A DNA stretch of 64,000 bases from Pseudomonas urmiensis (GCF_014268815.2 NZ_JABWRE020000001.1:1679001-1743000); one strand, 5' to 3'. Shown: positions 45,134-54,853, counted from the stretch's first letter. Numbers and translations are program-made. Notes: generated from the sequence alone by a model not told the origin.

Positions 45134-46333
45134 ATGGCAAATCCATACCGCGAGTTGTTTCAAGTGCCGGGCGCCAAGGGCTTTACCCTGGCCGGGCTGT
45201 TGGCCCGTCTGCCATTGCCCATGACCGGCATCGGCATCATCACCATGCTGTCGCAACTGCGCGGCAGTTATGCCCTGGCCGGCGCGGTGTCGGCCACCTT
45301 TGTGCTGACCTTTGCCGTGCTCTCGCCACAGGTTTCACGCTTGGTCGATCAACACGGCCAGCGGCGGGTGTTGCCGCTGGCTGCTGCGCTGAGCGTGCTG
45401 GGGATTTTGCTGCTGCTGGCTTTCAGCTATTGGCAGGCGCCGGTCTGGGCGCTGCTGGCCAGCGCGGCGTTGGCCGGCTGCATGCCGAGCATGTCGGCCA
45501 TGGTGCGCGCGCGCTGGACGGCGCTGTATCGCGGCCAGGCCAATCTACAGACGGCCTACGCGTTAGAGACCGTCCTCGATGAAGTGACTTTCATCGCCGG
45601 CCCGCCGTTGTCGGTCGGTTTCAGTGTGGTGCTGTTTGCCCAAGCAGGTCCGCTGGTTGCCGCCCTGTTGTTGGCTATCGGCGTGTTCGCGCTGGTAGCC
45701 CAGGTGGGTACTGAGCCAGCGCTACAGCCAAGGGCGGCGACAGCTCAGCGGCAAGCCTCGGTCTTGCGTCTTGGCGGTGTGCAGCTGTTGGCGCTGTTGA
45801 TGGTCGCCATGGGGGTGATCGTAGGCACTGTCGACATCGTCAGTGTGGCCTTCGCCGAGCAGCAGGGCAGGCCGGCTGCGGCCAGCCTGGTGTTGTCGTG
45901 TTACGCCATTGGCTCGTGCGCGGCTGGGCTGGTGTTCGGTGCACTCGAGCTGCAATCGCCGTTGCCCAGATTGCTTTTGCTCGGTGGGTTGGCCACGGCG
46001 GTGACCACCTTGCCCTTGTTGTGGGCGGGGAACATCGCGGGCCTGGCCGTGGCAGTACTGGTTGCAGGGGTGTTTTTTGCACCGACCATGATCGTGGCGA
46101 TGTCGCTGGTCGAACGCATCGTGCCTGACAGCCAACTGACCGAGGGCATGACCTGGTTGCTGGCAGGGCTGAATGTCGGCGTGGCGTTCGGCGCGGCGGG
46201 GGCGGGGCAGATGGTGGATCTGCGGGGTGCCAATGCCGGTTTTCAGCTGGCGTTGGTGGCTGGCGCAGCGGTTTTACTGGTGGCGCTTTTAGGCTATCGA
46301 CAGATGCGAGGGCAGGTGGCGCGGTGCGCATGA
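45134..46333 (+). CDS. Major facilitator superfamily transporter
   Basis: A 399-residue inner-membrane transporter with about twelve hydrophobic helices. RLVDQHGQRRVLPLA after the second helix is the MFS loop motif. Residues ARWTALYRGQANLQTAYALETVLDE lie in the middle loop. Based on the TetR partner and family, it is an efflux permease. The substrate is unknown. AAGGA precedes ATG 45134. Confidence 0.88.
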   Translation: MANPYRELFQVPGAKGFTLAGLLARLPLPMTGIGIITMLSQLRGSYALAGAVSATFVLTFAVLSPQVSRLVDQHGQRRVLPLAAALSVLGILLLLAFSYWQAPVWALLASAALAGCMPSMSAMVRARWTALYRGQANLQTAYALETVLDEVTFIAGPPLSVGFSVVLFAQAGPLVAALLLAIGVFALVAQVGTEPALQPRAATAQRQASVLRLGGVQLLALLMVAMGVIVGTVDIVSVAFAEQQGRPAAASLVLSCYAIGSCAAGLVFGALELQSPLPRLLLLGGLATAVTTLPLLWAGNIAGLAVAVLVAGVFFAPTMIVAMSLVERIVPDSQLTEGMTWLLAGLNVGVAFGAAGAGQMVDLRGANAGFQLALVAGAAVLLVALLGYRQMRGQVARCA

Positions 46334-46372
46334 CAGTGAGCGAAGGGGCGCAGTTATCTTGTGTGGCTATCC

Positions 46373-46473
46373 CGGCCTCATCGCGGGCAAGCCCACTCCT
46401 ACAGGATCATGTGCGCCGCAACGGCTGTGATCGGCTCGGACACTGTGGGAGCGAGCTTGCCCGCGAAGAAGCC
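46373..46473. repeat. Inverted REP pair
   Basis: GGCCTCATCGCGGGCAAGCC and, inverted, GCGAGCTTGCCCGCGAAGAA flank a spacer of about 55 bases. It lies between the convergent MFS and TIM-barrel genes. Confidence 0.82.
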
Positions 46474-46484
46474 AGCGCGGTGGC

Positions 46485-47309
46485 TCAGCGGCTTTGCAGC
46501 AGCGCGCGGGTTTTGTCGAGTGCCATCTTCGCCCGCTCGAAGGCGCTGACGCCTTGTTCGAGCAACTGCCGGGTGGGGATCTCAAGGCTCAGCGCGATGG
46601 CCTCAGGCAGGGCGCTCAACAACCCGTGCAGGTCGCAATCGCCGTCGCCGGGGAAGCGCCGTTCATTACGTGCCTGGCGCAGGATCTCATCCATGTCATC
46701 CGGGCGTGGGCCGGCCACATCGCACAACTGCGCATAGCGAAAGCGTTGCGGCTGTTGTGCTACGGCGTTTGCCAGCTGCGCCAGTGACGAGCCGGAGCGA
46801 TCGAAGTGAAAGGCGTCGACCAGTACTCCGGCGTTGCTGCGCCCGGCGCATTCGACAATTCGCAAGGCCTGGGCCAGATCGCGGGCGTCGGTCCAGGGCA
46901 TGAACTCCAGGTGCGGGTAAATGCCAAAGGGCTTGGCCAGATCGCACAGCGCGGCGAAGTTCTCCGCCAGCCGCTGTTCATTGGCATCGTTGCCCGCGAC
47001 CAGCAGTTCGCTCGCGCCAAACTCGGCGCCGACTTCGAGCAGGGCGCGAAAATCTGCCACTTGCGTGTCTGCTTTCAAGCGCAGGATTTCCACGTCCAAC
47101 ACCTTCACCCCGGTGTCGCTCAGGCGCTGGTGGGTCTGGCGGCGTAAGCCGGCATCGGCCATCAACGCAAAGTGCTGCTCCTGGGCGGTTGCCGGCTCCA
47201 GGCGCAAGCCTACGTGACTGTACCCGGCGCGGGCGGCGACCTCGACCATGTCAGGTGGGGACAGCTCCAGGACGGTCAGGGCAGCCAGGGAAAATACGCG
47301 ATCGCTCAT
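46485..47309 (-). CDS. Sugar phosphate isomerase/epimerase family protein (TIM barrel)
   Basis: A 274-residue TIM-barrel protein of the AP-endonuclease-2 superfamily. Candidate metal ligands are Glu in PHLEFMPW, Asp in VLVDAFHFDRSG, His in the same segment, and Glu in ALSLEIPT. Such proteins include sugar isomerases, epimerases and dehydroshikimate dehydratases. It is divergent from the IclR regulator and probably shares its regulation. The substrate is unknown. Confidence 0.82.
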   Translation of the reverse strand: MSDRVFSLAALTVLELSPPDMVEVAARAGYSHVGLRLEPATAQEQHFALMADAGLRRQTHQRLSDTGVKVLDVEILRLKADTQVADFRALLEVGAEFGASELLVAGNDANEQRLAENFAALCDLAKPFGIYPHLEFMPWTDARDLAQALRIVECAGRSNAGVLVDAFHFDRSGSSLAQLANAVAQQPQRFRYAQLCDVAGPRPDDMDEILRQARNERRFPGDGDCDLHGLLSALPEAIALSLEIPTRQLLEQGVSAFERAKMALDKTRALLQSR

Positions 47310-47636
47310 GCTCGACTCTCGTTCTCGGTTCGCAGAAATGCGCTTCGCCCGGGCCCTGCCAGGAGGTGCCAGGAGCGGTTGTCTTTTTAGTTAGAACTGA
47401 GTTCCAGTTTCAAATCAAGGGAAAAAACCCGTCGCAGGGTAAACGCCGGTTTCGGCCCTTTTTTGCGTTCGGTAACCGCACTCAACTGCACTTGGCGGAT
47501 TGACTTGCAGCCGTTTCGCCCAGCAAAAACGGGCTAATTGACACTGCGAGCGAAACTGGAATAGTTTTCCAGTCACTTCGCAAAAAACCTCTGCCAGTCA
47601 ATCCCCGGCGCCCTATGCGCCAAGCAGGAGACCGTT
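47310..47636. other. Divergent intergenic region (TIM-barrel gene / IclR)
   Basis: A 327-base gap holding the promoters for two divergent genes. It contains a perfect inverted repeat at 47555-47573 and a related ACTGAGTTCCAGT at 47396-47408. No gene is seen in it. Confidence 0.6.
47555..47573. promoter_or_regulatory. IclR operator candidate
   Basis: ACTGGAA-TAGTT-TTCCAGT is a perfect 7-bp inverted repeat with a five-base spacer, 64 bases before the IclR start. IclR proteins bind short interrupted palindromes of this type at their own promoters. A half-similar site lies at 47396-47408. Confidence 0.65.
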
Positions 47637-48491
47637 ATGCCAAGCGCTGTGAGTAACACCGAATCGACCCACGCAGGCTTGCTCGAGCGTGGCTTGGCGA
47701 TCCTCGAAATGCTCGCCAGCAGCGCTCAAGGCATCGCCCTTAGCGACATCTCGGACACCCTGCATATTCCCCGCAGCGCCACCCACCGGCTGTTGAACAC
47801 CCTGTGTGAAAACGGCTACGTGCGTCAGCAACAGGAGCGTGGCACCTATGTGCTGACTTGCAAGCTGCAGGTGCTGGCGTTCACTCACCTGGGCGCCGAT
47901 GGCACGGTCGATGCGGTGCAGCCGGTGCTCAATCGCCTGGCCGCCGAGGTGGGCGAGCTGGTGCGTCTGTCGGTGGTGGACGAGGACTGTTTGACCTGGG
48001 TGGCCCGCGCCCAAGGCGCCCGCGCCGGGCTGCGCTATGACCCTGACATGGGCATGGAGGCCAAGCTCTCCTGTTCGGCCAGTGGCTACGCGTGGCTGGC
48101 GACCCTGGATAACCAGCGCGCATTGGCACTGGTCGAGCAGCAGGGTTTTGGTCGGGCAGAACACTACGGTCCTAACGCGCCCCAGAGCGTAGAAACGCTG
48201 CTGCCGCGAATCGAATCGGCGCGCACCTTGGGCTATGCGCTGGCGATTCAGACCTTCGCCGATTGGATGGCGGCTATCGCCGTGCCGTTGATGCATCCGC
48301 GCAGTGGCAAGGCGATTGGCGTGCTCAGCGTTGCCGGGCCGGTGTTTCGCCTTGGCGAAGCGCGCTTGCACCAGATCGCCCCGGCGTTGCTCGCGGCGGC
48401 CGCCGAAATCCAGCAGTTGATTCCCGGCTCGCCCGCCCTGATGAGCCCAGGGCTTACGGCCATCAACGCCCAACAGGGGACTCAAGCGTGA
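47637..48491 (+). CDS. IclR-family transcriptional regulator
   Basis: A 284-residue IclR protein. The N-terminal winged helix includes GIALSDISDTLHIPRSATHRLLNTL. The C-terminal effector domain includes SCSASGYAWLATL and GYALAIQTFADWMAAIAVPL. AGGAG lies before ATG 47637. It overlaps the following FAD oxidoreductase gene by GTGA, so both are co-translated, and it is divergent from the TIM-barrel enzyme gene. I infer that it controls a small catabolic unit made of those two enzymes. The inducer is unknown. Confidence 0.92.
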   Translation: MPSAVSNTESTHAGLLERGLAILEMLASSAQGIALSDISDTLHIPRSATHRLLNTLCENGYVRQQQERGTYVLTCKLQVLAFTHLGADGTVDAVQPVLNRLAAEVGELVRLSVVDEDCLTWVARAQGARAGLRYDPDMGMEAKLSCSASGYAWLATLDNQRALALVEQQGFGRAEHYGPNAPQSVETLLPRIESARTLGYALAIQTFADWMAAIAVPLMHPRSGKAIGVLSVAGPVFRLGEARLHQIAPALLAAAAEIQQLIPGSPALMSPGLTAINAQQGTQA

Positions 48492-50191
48492 AGCGTCTGG
48501 AGTGTGACTTGCTGGTGATCGGCTCGGGCGCCTCGGGCTTGGCCGCAGCGGTAACCGCTGCTCACCAGGGGCTAAAGGTCATCGTGGTGGAAAAGCACGC
48601 AACGTTCGGCGGCGCCAGCGCCTGGTCGGGTGGCTGGCTGTGGGTGCCTGGCAACCCGCTGGCCAAGCGCGCCGGCATCGATGAAGACCCGCAGCAGCCG
48701 CGCACTTACCTCAAGCATGAATTGGGCGCGCGCTACGATGCTGAGCGAATCGATGCCTTTCTCGACAATGCACCGCGCATGGTGGCGTTCTTCGAGCAGC
48801 ACACCTGCGTGAAATGGCTCGATGGCAATGCCATTCCTGATATCCACGGCAACGTACCGGGCGCAGCGCTGCAGGGCCATCAAGTGATCGCTGCGCCTTA
48901 TGACGCCAGGCAGATGGGCACGCTGATCCGCCGTATGCGCAAGACCCTGCGCGAGACGTCATTCCTGGGTATGCCGATCATGGCCGGCGCCGACCTGGCG
49001 GCGTTTCTGAGCATGACCCGTTCGTTCAAAGCGTTCCTGCATGTGAGCAAACGCTTGATCAGGCACCTGCGCGATCTAGCCGTGCATGGCCGCGCCATGC
49101 ACCTGGTCAATGGCGTTGCGCTGGTGGGGCGCCTGGCCAAGTCAGCGGTTGACCTGGGGGTTGAGCTGATCGAATCCGCGCCGGCGCGCCAACTGATTTT
49201 CGAACAAGGCCGGGTGCTGGGCGCGCTGGTCGACAGCCCGGACGGCCCACTGCGCATCCATGCCAGCAAGGGTGTGGTGCTGGCGGCGGGCGGCTTTGCC
49301 AACGACAAGGCACGGCGCCAGGCCCTGTTCCCGCGCACCTTTGCAGCGAGCGACCATCTTGCCTTGCCGCCAGAAGAATGCTGCGGTGATGGCATCAGCC
49401 TGGGCGAGTCAGTCGGTGCGGTGCTAGAGCTCGATGTCGCCTCGCCAGCGGCGTGGGCGCCGGTTTCGCTGGTACGCCACGTCGATGGCAGCAGCGGACA
49501 TTTCCCACACATCATCGACCGGGCCAAACCCGGCCTGATCGGCGTGCTGTCCACCGGCAAGCGCTTCGTCAATGAGGCCGACGGCTACTACGACTACACC
49601 GCGGCCATGGTCGCCGCAGCACCGGCGGATGAAGAGGTGGCCTCGTGGCTGATCTGCGATCACCGGTTCCAGCGCCGCTTTGGCCTGGGCCATTCGCGCC
49701 CGTTCCCGCTACCGGTTGGGCCTGCTGTGCGCAGCGGCTATTTGCAGCGCGCAGACAGCATCCAAGCCCTGGCCAAGGCCTGTGGCATCGATCCGCTAGG
49801 TTTGCTAGAGACCGTGCGCGACTTCAACACCCATGCGCGCAGGGGGGAAGACCCGCAATTTGGCCGCGGTTCGACGCCGTATAACCGCAAGCAGGGCGAT
49901 CCACTGATCACCGAGGGGAACCCTTGTGTGGCGCCTATCGAGCACGCTCCGTTCTACGCGGTAAAAGTGCGGCCCGGCAGCTTTGGCACCTTCGCGGGGC
50001 TAAAAACCAACGGCCATGCGCAAGTGCTGGACCGCAACTCAGCGCCAATCGCCGGCCTTTACGCCGTGGGCACCGACATGGCCAGCGTCATGGCCGGCTT
50101 CTATCCCTCCGGCGGGATCAACCTGGGGCCGGCGATGACCTTCGGTTATATCGCCGGGCGGCATGCTGCGGGGGTGCACGACAGCCAGTAG
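48488..50191 (+). CDS. FAD-dependent oxidoreductase (ketosteroid dehydrogenase/fumarate reductase-like)
   Basis: A 567-residue flavoprotein. FAD loop GSGASGLAAAVTAAHQG at residues 13-29, followed by VVEKHATFGGASAWSGGWLW typical of the KstD/flavocytochrome c group, and a C-terminal GLYAVGTDMASVMAGFYPSGGINLGPAMTFGYIAGR. It probably dehydrogenates a ring compound. The start is GTG 48488, overlapping the IclR stop by four bases. The earlier in-frame ATG at 48263 lies inside the IclR gene. Confidence 0.9.
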   Translation: MKRLECDLLVIGSGASGLAAAVTAAHQGLKVIVVEKHATFGGASAWSGGWLWVPGNPLAKRAGIDEDPQQPRTYLKHELGARYDAERIDAFLDNAPRMVAFFEQHTCVKWLDGNAIPDIHGNVPGAALQGHQVIAAPYDARQMGTLIRRMRKTLRETSFLGMPIMAGADLAAFLSMTRSFKAFLHVSKRLIRHLRDLAVHGRAMHLVNGVALVGRLAKSAVDLGVELIESAPARQLIFEQGRVLGALVDSPDGPLRIHASKGVVLAAGGFANDKARRQALFPRTFAASDHLALPPEECCGDGISLGESVGAVLELDVASPAAWAPVSLVRHVDGSSGHFPHIIDRAKPGLIGVLSTGKRFVNEADGYYDYTAAMVAAAPADEEVASWLICDHRFQRRFGLGHSRPFPLPVGPAVRSGYLQRADSIQALAKACGIDPLGLLETVRDFNTHARRGEDPQFGRGSTPYNRKQGDPLITEGNPCVAPIEHAPFYAVKVRPGSFGTFAGLKTNGHAQVLDRNSAPIAGLYAVGTDMASVMAGFYPSGGINLGPAMTFGYIAGRHAAGVHDSQ

Positions 50192-50234
50192 CAGTCTCGC
50201 ACGTGCGCGTAGGCTATTGGCGCTAGCGCGACAA

Positions 50235-50253
50235 GCAATTAGAATCACTCGCA
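50235..50253 (+). promoter_or_regulatory. Fur-box-like sequence before second sigma factor gene
   Basis: AATTAGAATCACTC matches the Fur consensus AATGATAATCATTA at 10 of 14 core bases, 32 bases before the sigma factor start. It fits iron control of the second system. Confidence 0.5.
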
Positions 50254-50284
50254 TTCATGTTTCCAGCCCCTAGCGTGCCAACGA

Positions 50285-50800
50285 ATGCCTGACTCTGCCG
50301 CGGCACCCCAAGCGTCCCTCAGCACACTTTATCGCGACCACCGCAGCTGGCTGGAAAGCTGGCTGCGCAGGCGCTTGGGCGACAGCTGGGAGGCTGCCGA
50401 CCTGGCTCAGGACACCTTCGTCCGGGTGCTGGCCGCCCAGCACACGCAAACCCTGCCGAGTCTGCGTGAGCCGCGGGCCTATCTGCTGACCGTGGGCAAG
50501 CGGCTGCTGGTCAATCATTACCAGCGCCGTAGTCTTGAGCGAGCTTACCTGGAAGCGCTGGCCAACCTGCCGCAGGCGCTAGCGCCGTCGCCGGAGCAGC
50601 GCTGGTTGCTGCTGGAGACCTTGCACGCGCTGGATGAACTGCTCGATGGCCTGCCACGCGCAGTGCGTCAGGCGTTTCTCTGGTCGCAACTCGAAGGTAT
50701 CGACTACAGCACCATCGGCGAGCGTCTGGGCGTCTCTGAGCGTACCGTCAAACGCTACATGGCCAAGGCCTACGAGCATTGCCTGCTGGTGGACCTGTGA
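50285..50800 (+). CDS. FecI-like ECF sigma factor (second system)
   Basis: A 171-residue ECF sigma factor. Region 2 contains DSWEAADLAQDTFVRVLA and REPRAYLLTVGKRLLVNHY. Region 4 contains GIDYSTIGERLGVSERTVKRYMAKAYEHC. It overlaps FecR by GTGA and precedes a TonB-dependent receptor, the same order as at 38.4-42.4 kb, but the sequences differ clearly. The ribosome site is weak. A Fur-like box lies upstream. Confidence 0.92.
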   Translation: MPDSAAAPQASLSTLYRDHRSWLESWLRRRLGDSWEAADLAQDTFVRVLAAQHTQTLPSLREPRAYLLTVGKRLLVNHYQRRSLERAYLEALANLPQALAPSPEQRWLLLETLHALDELLDGLPRAVRQAFLWSQLEGIDYSTIGERLGVSERTVKRYMAKAYEHCLLVDL

Positions 50801-51744
50801 GCGCCCAGGTCGATGCCCAGGCGCGTCAGCTGGCCCGTGAAGCCGCGCACTGGCTGACCCTGTGCGATGCCGGCGAGCTGGACGCCGAGCGGGCTGCGGC
50901 GCTGGCGCAATGGCGTGGCCGCAGCACTGCACATGAGGCGCTTTGGCAAAAAGCCGAGGCGCTGCGCCAGCGCTTTGCCGCAGTGCCAGCGCCGCTGGCG
51001 GTGGCCTGCCTTGACCGCCCGCAGCTCGATCGCCGCAAGCTGCTCGGCCAGGCGTTGGCCCTGGGCGCGCTGGCACCGTTGGCCTGGTTCGGCTACCAGC
51101 AGCTGCCGATGCAGCGCTGGCGCGCCGACCTGCACACCGCCACTGGCGAACGACGCACCTTGCAGTTGGCCGATGGCAGTCGGCTGCAGCTCAATACTGC
51201 CAGTGCGGTCAACCTCGAGGTCGGCGAAGGGCTTGCCCGCGTGCAACTGCTGGAGGGCGAAATCGCCCTCGACAGCCTTGGCCCTGTGCAGGTGAGCCTG
51301 CCGCAAGGCTTGGCAGTGGCTACCCGCGCGAGCTTCTGTGTAAGGCTGCAAGCACAGGGCTGCCTGGTGTCGGTTAGCCAGGGGCACGTCAGCTTGCAGC
51401 CGCTGCGTGGCGCGCCGGTGCAACTACAGAGCGGGCAGCAGGCGCTGTTGTCGAGCAGCGGGGTCGGCCCGACGCGAGCTTTCGATGCGCAGTTGCCGGG
51501 TTGGCGCCAGGGCCTGTTGATCGTCGACAACCAGCCGTTGGGCGACTTTTTGCGGGAGCTTGACCGCTACCGGCCCGGCCTGCTGCGGTGGGACCCGCTG
51601 CTCGAGCGCCTGGCGGTGACCGGCACCTTCCAACTGGACGACAGCGAGCGGATCCTCGCCCTGCTGGCCGCCAGCCTGCCGCTCGAGGTGCATTACCGCA
51701 GCCGTTATTGGGTGTCGCTGACGGCGCGCAAAAAACTTGCCTGA
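50797..51744 (+). CDS. FecR-like anti-sigma regulator (second system)
   Basis: A 315-residue FecR protein. The N-terminal cytoplasmic segment has AREAAHWLTLCDAGELDAER and ALWQKAEALRQRF. A short membrane helix lies near residues 78-98 (LLGQALALGALAPLAWFGY). The periplasmic FecR domain starts at TATGERRTLQLADGSRLQLN. The GTG start at 50797 overlaps the sigma factor stop. It should relay the receptor's signal to the sigma factor. Confidence 0.92.
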   Translation: MSAQVDAQARQLAREAAHWLTLCDAGELDAERAAALAQWRGRSTAHEALWQKAEALRQRFAAVPAPLAVACLDRPQLDRRKLLGQALALGALAPLAWFGYQQLPMQRWRADLHTATGERRTLQLADGSRLQLNTASAVNLEVGEGLARVQLLEGEIALDSLGPVQVSLPQGLAVATRASFCVRLQAQGCLVSVSQGHVSLQPLRGAPVQLQSGQQALLSSSGVGPTRAFDAQLPGWRQGLLIVDNQPLGDFLRELDRYRPGLLRWDPLLERLAVTGTFQLDDSERILALLAASLPLEVHYRSRYWVSLTARKKLA

Positions 51745-51810
51745 CGCCTGTCCCCTTTTTCCGACTCGCTTGTCATCAGTGGCATCACTCCTCCAACAAG
51801 AGCGCTTCGG

Positions 51811-54207
51811 ATGTCCCTCACGCCCCTGCTTCGCCCCTTGACCGCGCAACTGCTGCGCGCCGGCCTCGTGCTTGTCCTCGGCCTGCCTGGCGCAGGCTGG
51901 GCAGAGGACGCGCCGCGGCGCAGTTATCAGATTGCGGCGGGCAGCCTGAGCAATGCCTTGACCCGCTTTGCCGGCCAGGCCGGGGTTAGTCTGTCGGTGG
52001 ACCCGGCGCTGGTGGCCGGGCGCAGCAGCGCCGGGTTGCAGGGCGAGTTCGCCGTGGAGGAGGGCTTCAATGCACTGCTGCGCGGCTCGGGCCTGATGCT
52101 GGTCGCGGCGGGTCCGGGTAGCTATACCCTGGCCCGTCAAGCGCTGCAGGATGACCCCGCGCATGTGCTGCCCAGCACCACCATCAATGGCCAGGGCCAG
52201 GGCGCTGGCGACGATGCCTACGCCGGCGGGCAGGTGTCACGGCGCGGCAAGCTGGGCATGTTGGGCGAGCGCGATTTCATGGAAACCCCGTTCAGCATGA
52301 CCTCGTACACCAGCGAGGTGCTGCAGAACCAGCAGGCCAGGACCCTGGCGGACGCGGTGGCCAACGACCCCTCGGTGCGCACCACCAACCCCTCTGGCGG
52401 GCGCTTCGAGCAATTCTCGGTACGTGGCTTCAGCCTGTACAACAGTGACGTTGCCTACGGTGGCCTGTATGGCGTGCTGCCGACCTATTCGATCGACATG
52501 GAGATGGTCGAGCGGGTCGATATTCTCAAAGGCCCCGGCGCCTTGCTTGGTGGCCTGGCGCCCAATGGCAGTGTCGGCGGTGGGGTCAACATCGAACCCA
52601 AGCGCGCCGGCGACGCGCCGCTGACCGAGATCACCGCGCTGTACGCCTCGACTGGCCAAGGGGGCGGCCATATCGACATCGGCCGCCGCTTCGGCCCAGA
52701 GCAGCGCTTTGGCCTGCGTTTCAACGGCGTGCGCCAGTCGGGCGATACCGAGTGGGATCATCAGTCCGTCGAGCGCGAGGCGTCGGTGCTCGGTTTCGAT
52801 GTTCGCGGGGAGCGAGCCCGGCTGTCGCTGGATGTTGGCCATCAGCAGCGCGATGTCGACGGCACGATGGAACGCGTCAGCTTGAATGCAGGGGTGAAGG
52901 TGCCGGATGCCGAGGACGTTCACAGTAACTTCGCCCAGCCATGGACCTATTCGCGGGCCAAGGACACCTTCGGCGCCTTGCGGGGCGAGTTCGATGTCAA
53001 CGACAACTTGATGCTCTACGGCGCGCTGGGTGCGCGCAAAGGCGACTATGACTTTTTGCGTCACGCTGTGCAGCTGGTCAACGATGCCGGGCGCTTTACC
53101 GTCAGCCCCAGGACCTTCCAGCGCGAAGAGGAGGTGGTCACTGGTACTGTCGGTGCGCGCAGCTGGTTCAACACCGGTGCGGTGGGCCATACCGTGAATG
53201 TCAGCCTCAATCGCTTCGACATGACCTTCGACAACAGCGGCGCCCGCTACCGCAATGGCGTGAGCAACCTGTTCGACCCGGTGACCCTGCCCGAGCCGGG
53301 CACGCCGACTCGCGCCGATAATCCGACACACACCGAGACTGTGCTTTCCAGCCTGGCCTTGGCCGATACCTTGAGCTTTGCCGATGACAGCGTGCTGCTG
53401 ACCCTCGGCGCCCGCCTGCAGCGGGTGGAGGTGAACAGCTCCGAGCCTGGCGAACAAGACCAGGTCTACGATGAGCGCGCTACCTCGCCGGCGCTGGGGC
53501 TGGTCTGGCGCACCAGCGAGCAACTGTCGCTGTACCTCAACTATATGGAAGGCCTGACCCAAGGCCAGCAGGCACCGGAAACGGCAGCCAACTACGGCAA
53601 GGTATTTGCGCCTTATCGCAGCAAGCAGGTCGAGCTCGGCGCCAAGTACGACCTGGGCAGCTTCGGCGCTACGCTCAGCCTGTTTCGCATCGACAAGCCG
53701 TCCTACTACACCGACAGCCAGAACAACCTGCGCGACGACGGCGAGCAGCGCAACCAGGGCCTGGAGTTGAATGTGTTCGGCGAGCCGCTAGCCGGTGTGC
53801 GCCTGCTCGGCGGCGCCATGTTGCTCGATGCCAAGCAGACCCGCACCGTTGAGGGGCGCTTCGACGGCAATCGCGCCATTGGTGCGCCAGTGGTCAATGC
53901 CAACCTGGGCGTGGAGTGGGATTTGCCCTACGTCCAAGGCCTGACCCTCAGTGCGCGGGCGATTCACACCAGCAGCCAGTACCTGGATGCGGCCAACCAG
54001 CAGAAAGCCGAGGCCTGGCAGCGCTACGACCTCGGCGCGCGTTATGCCCTCAAGCTCGGCGACAAGGATGTGACCCTGCGCGCCAGCGTCGAAAACGTGT
54101 TGGACAAGGCCTACTGGGCCTCGGCCAACGTTCCGGAGGGCACCGCCACCGGCCTGACCCTGTCCACGCCACGGACCTGGCTGGTATCGGCCACCGTTGG
54201 CTTCTGA
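51811..54207 (+). CDS. TonB-dependent receptor with signalling domain (second system)
   Basis: A 798-residue outer-membrane receptor. Signal peptide (about 1-31, ending GWAED), STN domain (about 38-110, SYQIAAGSLSNALTRFAGQA), plug (ETPFSMTSYTSEVL, VERVDILKGPGALLGGLAP) and barrel ending WLVSATVGF with the terminal Phe. The plug-barrel family is the siderophore type. It lies 66 bases after fecR. Ligand is unknown. It is not a recent duplicate of the receptor at 39977. Confidence 0.92.
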   Translation: MSLTPLLRPLTAQLLRAGLVLVLGLPGAGWAEDAPRRSYQIAAGSLSNALTRFAGQAGVSLSVDPALVAGRSSAGLQGEFAVEEGFNALLRGSGLMLVAAGPGSYTLARQALQDDPAHVLPSTTINGQGQGAGDDAYAGGQVSRRGKLGMLGERDFMETPFSMTSYTSEVLQNQQARTLADAVANDPSVRTTNPSGGRFEQFSVRGFSLYNSDVAYGGLYGVLPTYSIDMEMVERVDILKGPGALLGGLAPNGSVGGGVNIEPKRAGDAPLTEITALYASTGQGGGHIDIGRRFGPEQRFGLRFNGVRQSGDTEWDHQSVEREASVLGFDVRGERARLSLDVGHQQRDVDGTMERVSLNAGVKVPDAEDVHSNFAQPWTYSRAKDTFGALRGEFDVNDNLMLYGALGARKGDYDFLRHAVQLVNDAGRFTVSPRTFQREEEVVTGTVGARSWFNTGAVGHTVNVSLNRFDMTFDNSGARYRNGVSNLFDPVTLPEPGTPTRADNPTHTETVLSSLALADTLSFADDSVLLTLGARLQRVEVNSSEPGEQDQVYDERATSPALGLVWRTSEQLSLYLNYMEGLTQGQQAPETAANYGKVFAPYRSKQVELGAKYDLGSFGATLSLFRIDKPSYYTDSQNNLRDDGEQRNQGLELNVFGEPLAGVRLLGGAMLLDAKQTRTVEGRFDGNRAIGAPVVNANLGVEWDLPYVQGLTLSARAIHTSSQYLDAANQQKAEAWQRYDLGARYALKLGDKDVTLRASVENVLDKAYWASANVPEGTATGLTLSTPRTWLVSATVGF

Positions 54208-54333
54208 GTCAGCCAGCGCATGGGTTAAGTGTTTCAGACTGTAGCTCGATGGAATCGCGGCACAGCGTTGCAGTCTCACTGCTAACGCTTGCGGCGATCA
54301 TGCCCAACGCCATCCCAGCCATGGAGAAGACTG

Positions 54334-54849
54334 ATGAAAACCCTGTTGATGACTGCATTGCTCGCCAGCGCAGGCCTGGCCCAGGCGGCACAGACCGTAG
54401 AGCTCAAGCTCGCCGGAGCCGATGGCCCGGGTAAGTCGATTGGCACCGTGAGCATCGAGCAGAGCAAGTATGGCGCGGTGCTCACCCCCGACCTCAAGGA
54501 CTTGCCGCCAGGCGTGCATGGCTTCCATCTGCATCAAAAGGCCTCCTGCGCGCCGGCAGAAGAAAACGGCAAGGCGGTTGCTGCAGGTGCAGCCGGTGGC
54601 CACTGGGATCCAGAGGCAACCAATGCGCACAAGGGGCCGTACGATGACAGCGGCCATCGCGGAGACCTACCGGCGCTGTATGTCGGCGCCGATGGCAAGG
54701 CCACCTACCCGGTACTGGCGCCGCGACTGAAGCTTGCCGATTTCAAGGGACATGCGCTGATGGTGCATGCCGGCGGCGACAACCATAGCGACCATCCGGA
54801 AAAACTCGGTGGAGGGGGCGCGCGGGTTGCCTGCGGTGTCGTCGAGTAA
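54334..54849 (+). CDS. sodC: Periplasmic superoxide dismutase [Cu-Zn]
   Basis: A 171-residue SodC with signal peptide (about 1-19, ending AQA). Copper and zinc ligands are in [29 protein letters not shown] and [13 protein letters not shown], and a disulfide pair is likely between ASCAPA and RVACGVVE. It dismutates periplasmic superoxide. ATG 54334 has a GGAGAAGA ribosome site. A terminator at 54854 separates it from the convergent rhodanese gene. Confidence 0.95.
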   Translation: MKTLLMTALLASAGLAQAAQTVELKLAGADGPGKSIGTVSIEQSKYGAVLTPDLKDLPPGVHGFHLHQKASCAPAEENGKAVAAGAAGGHWDPEATNAHKGPYDDSGHRGDLPALYVGADGKATYPVLAPRLKLADFKGHALMVHAGGDNHSDHPEKLGGGGARVACGVVE

Positions 54850-54853
54850 GCGC

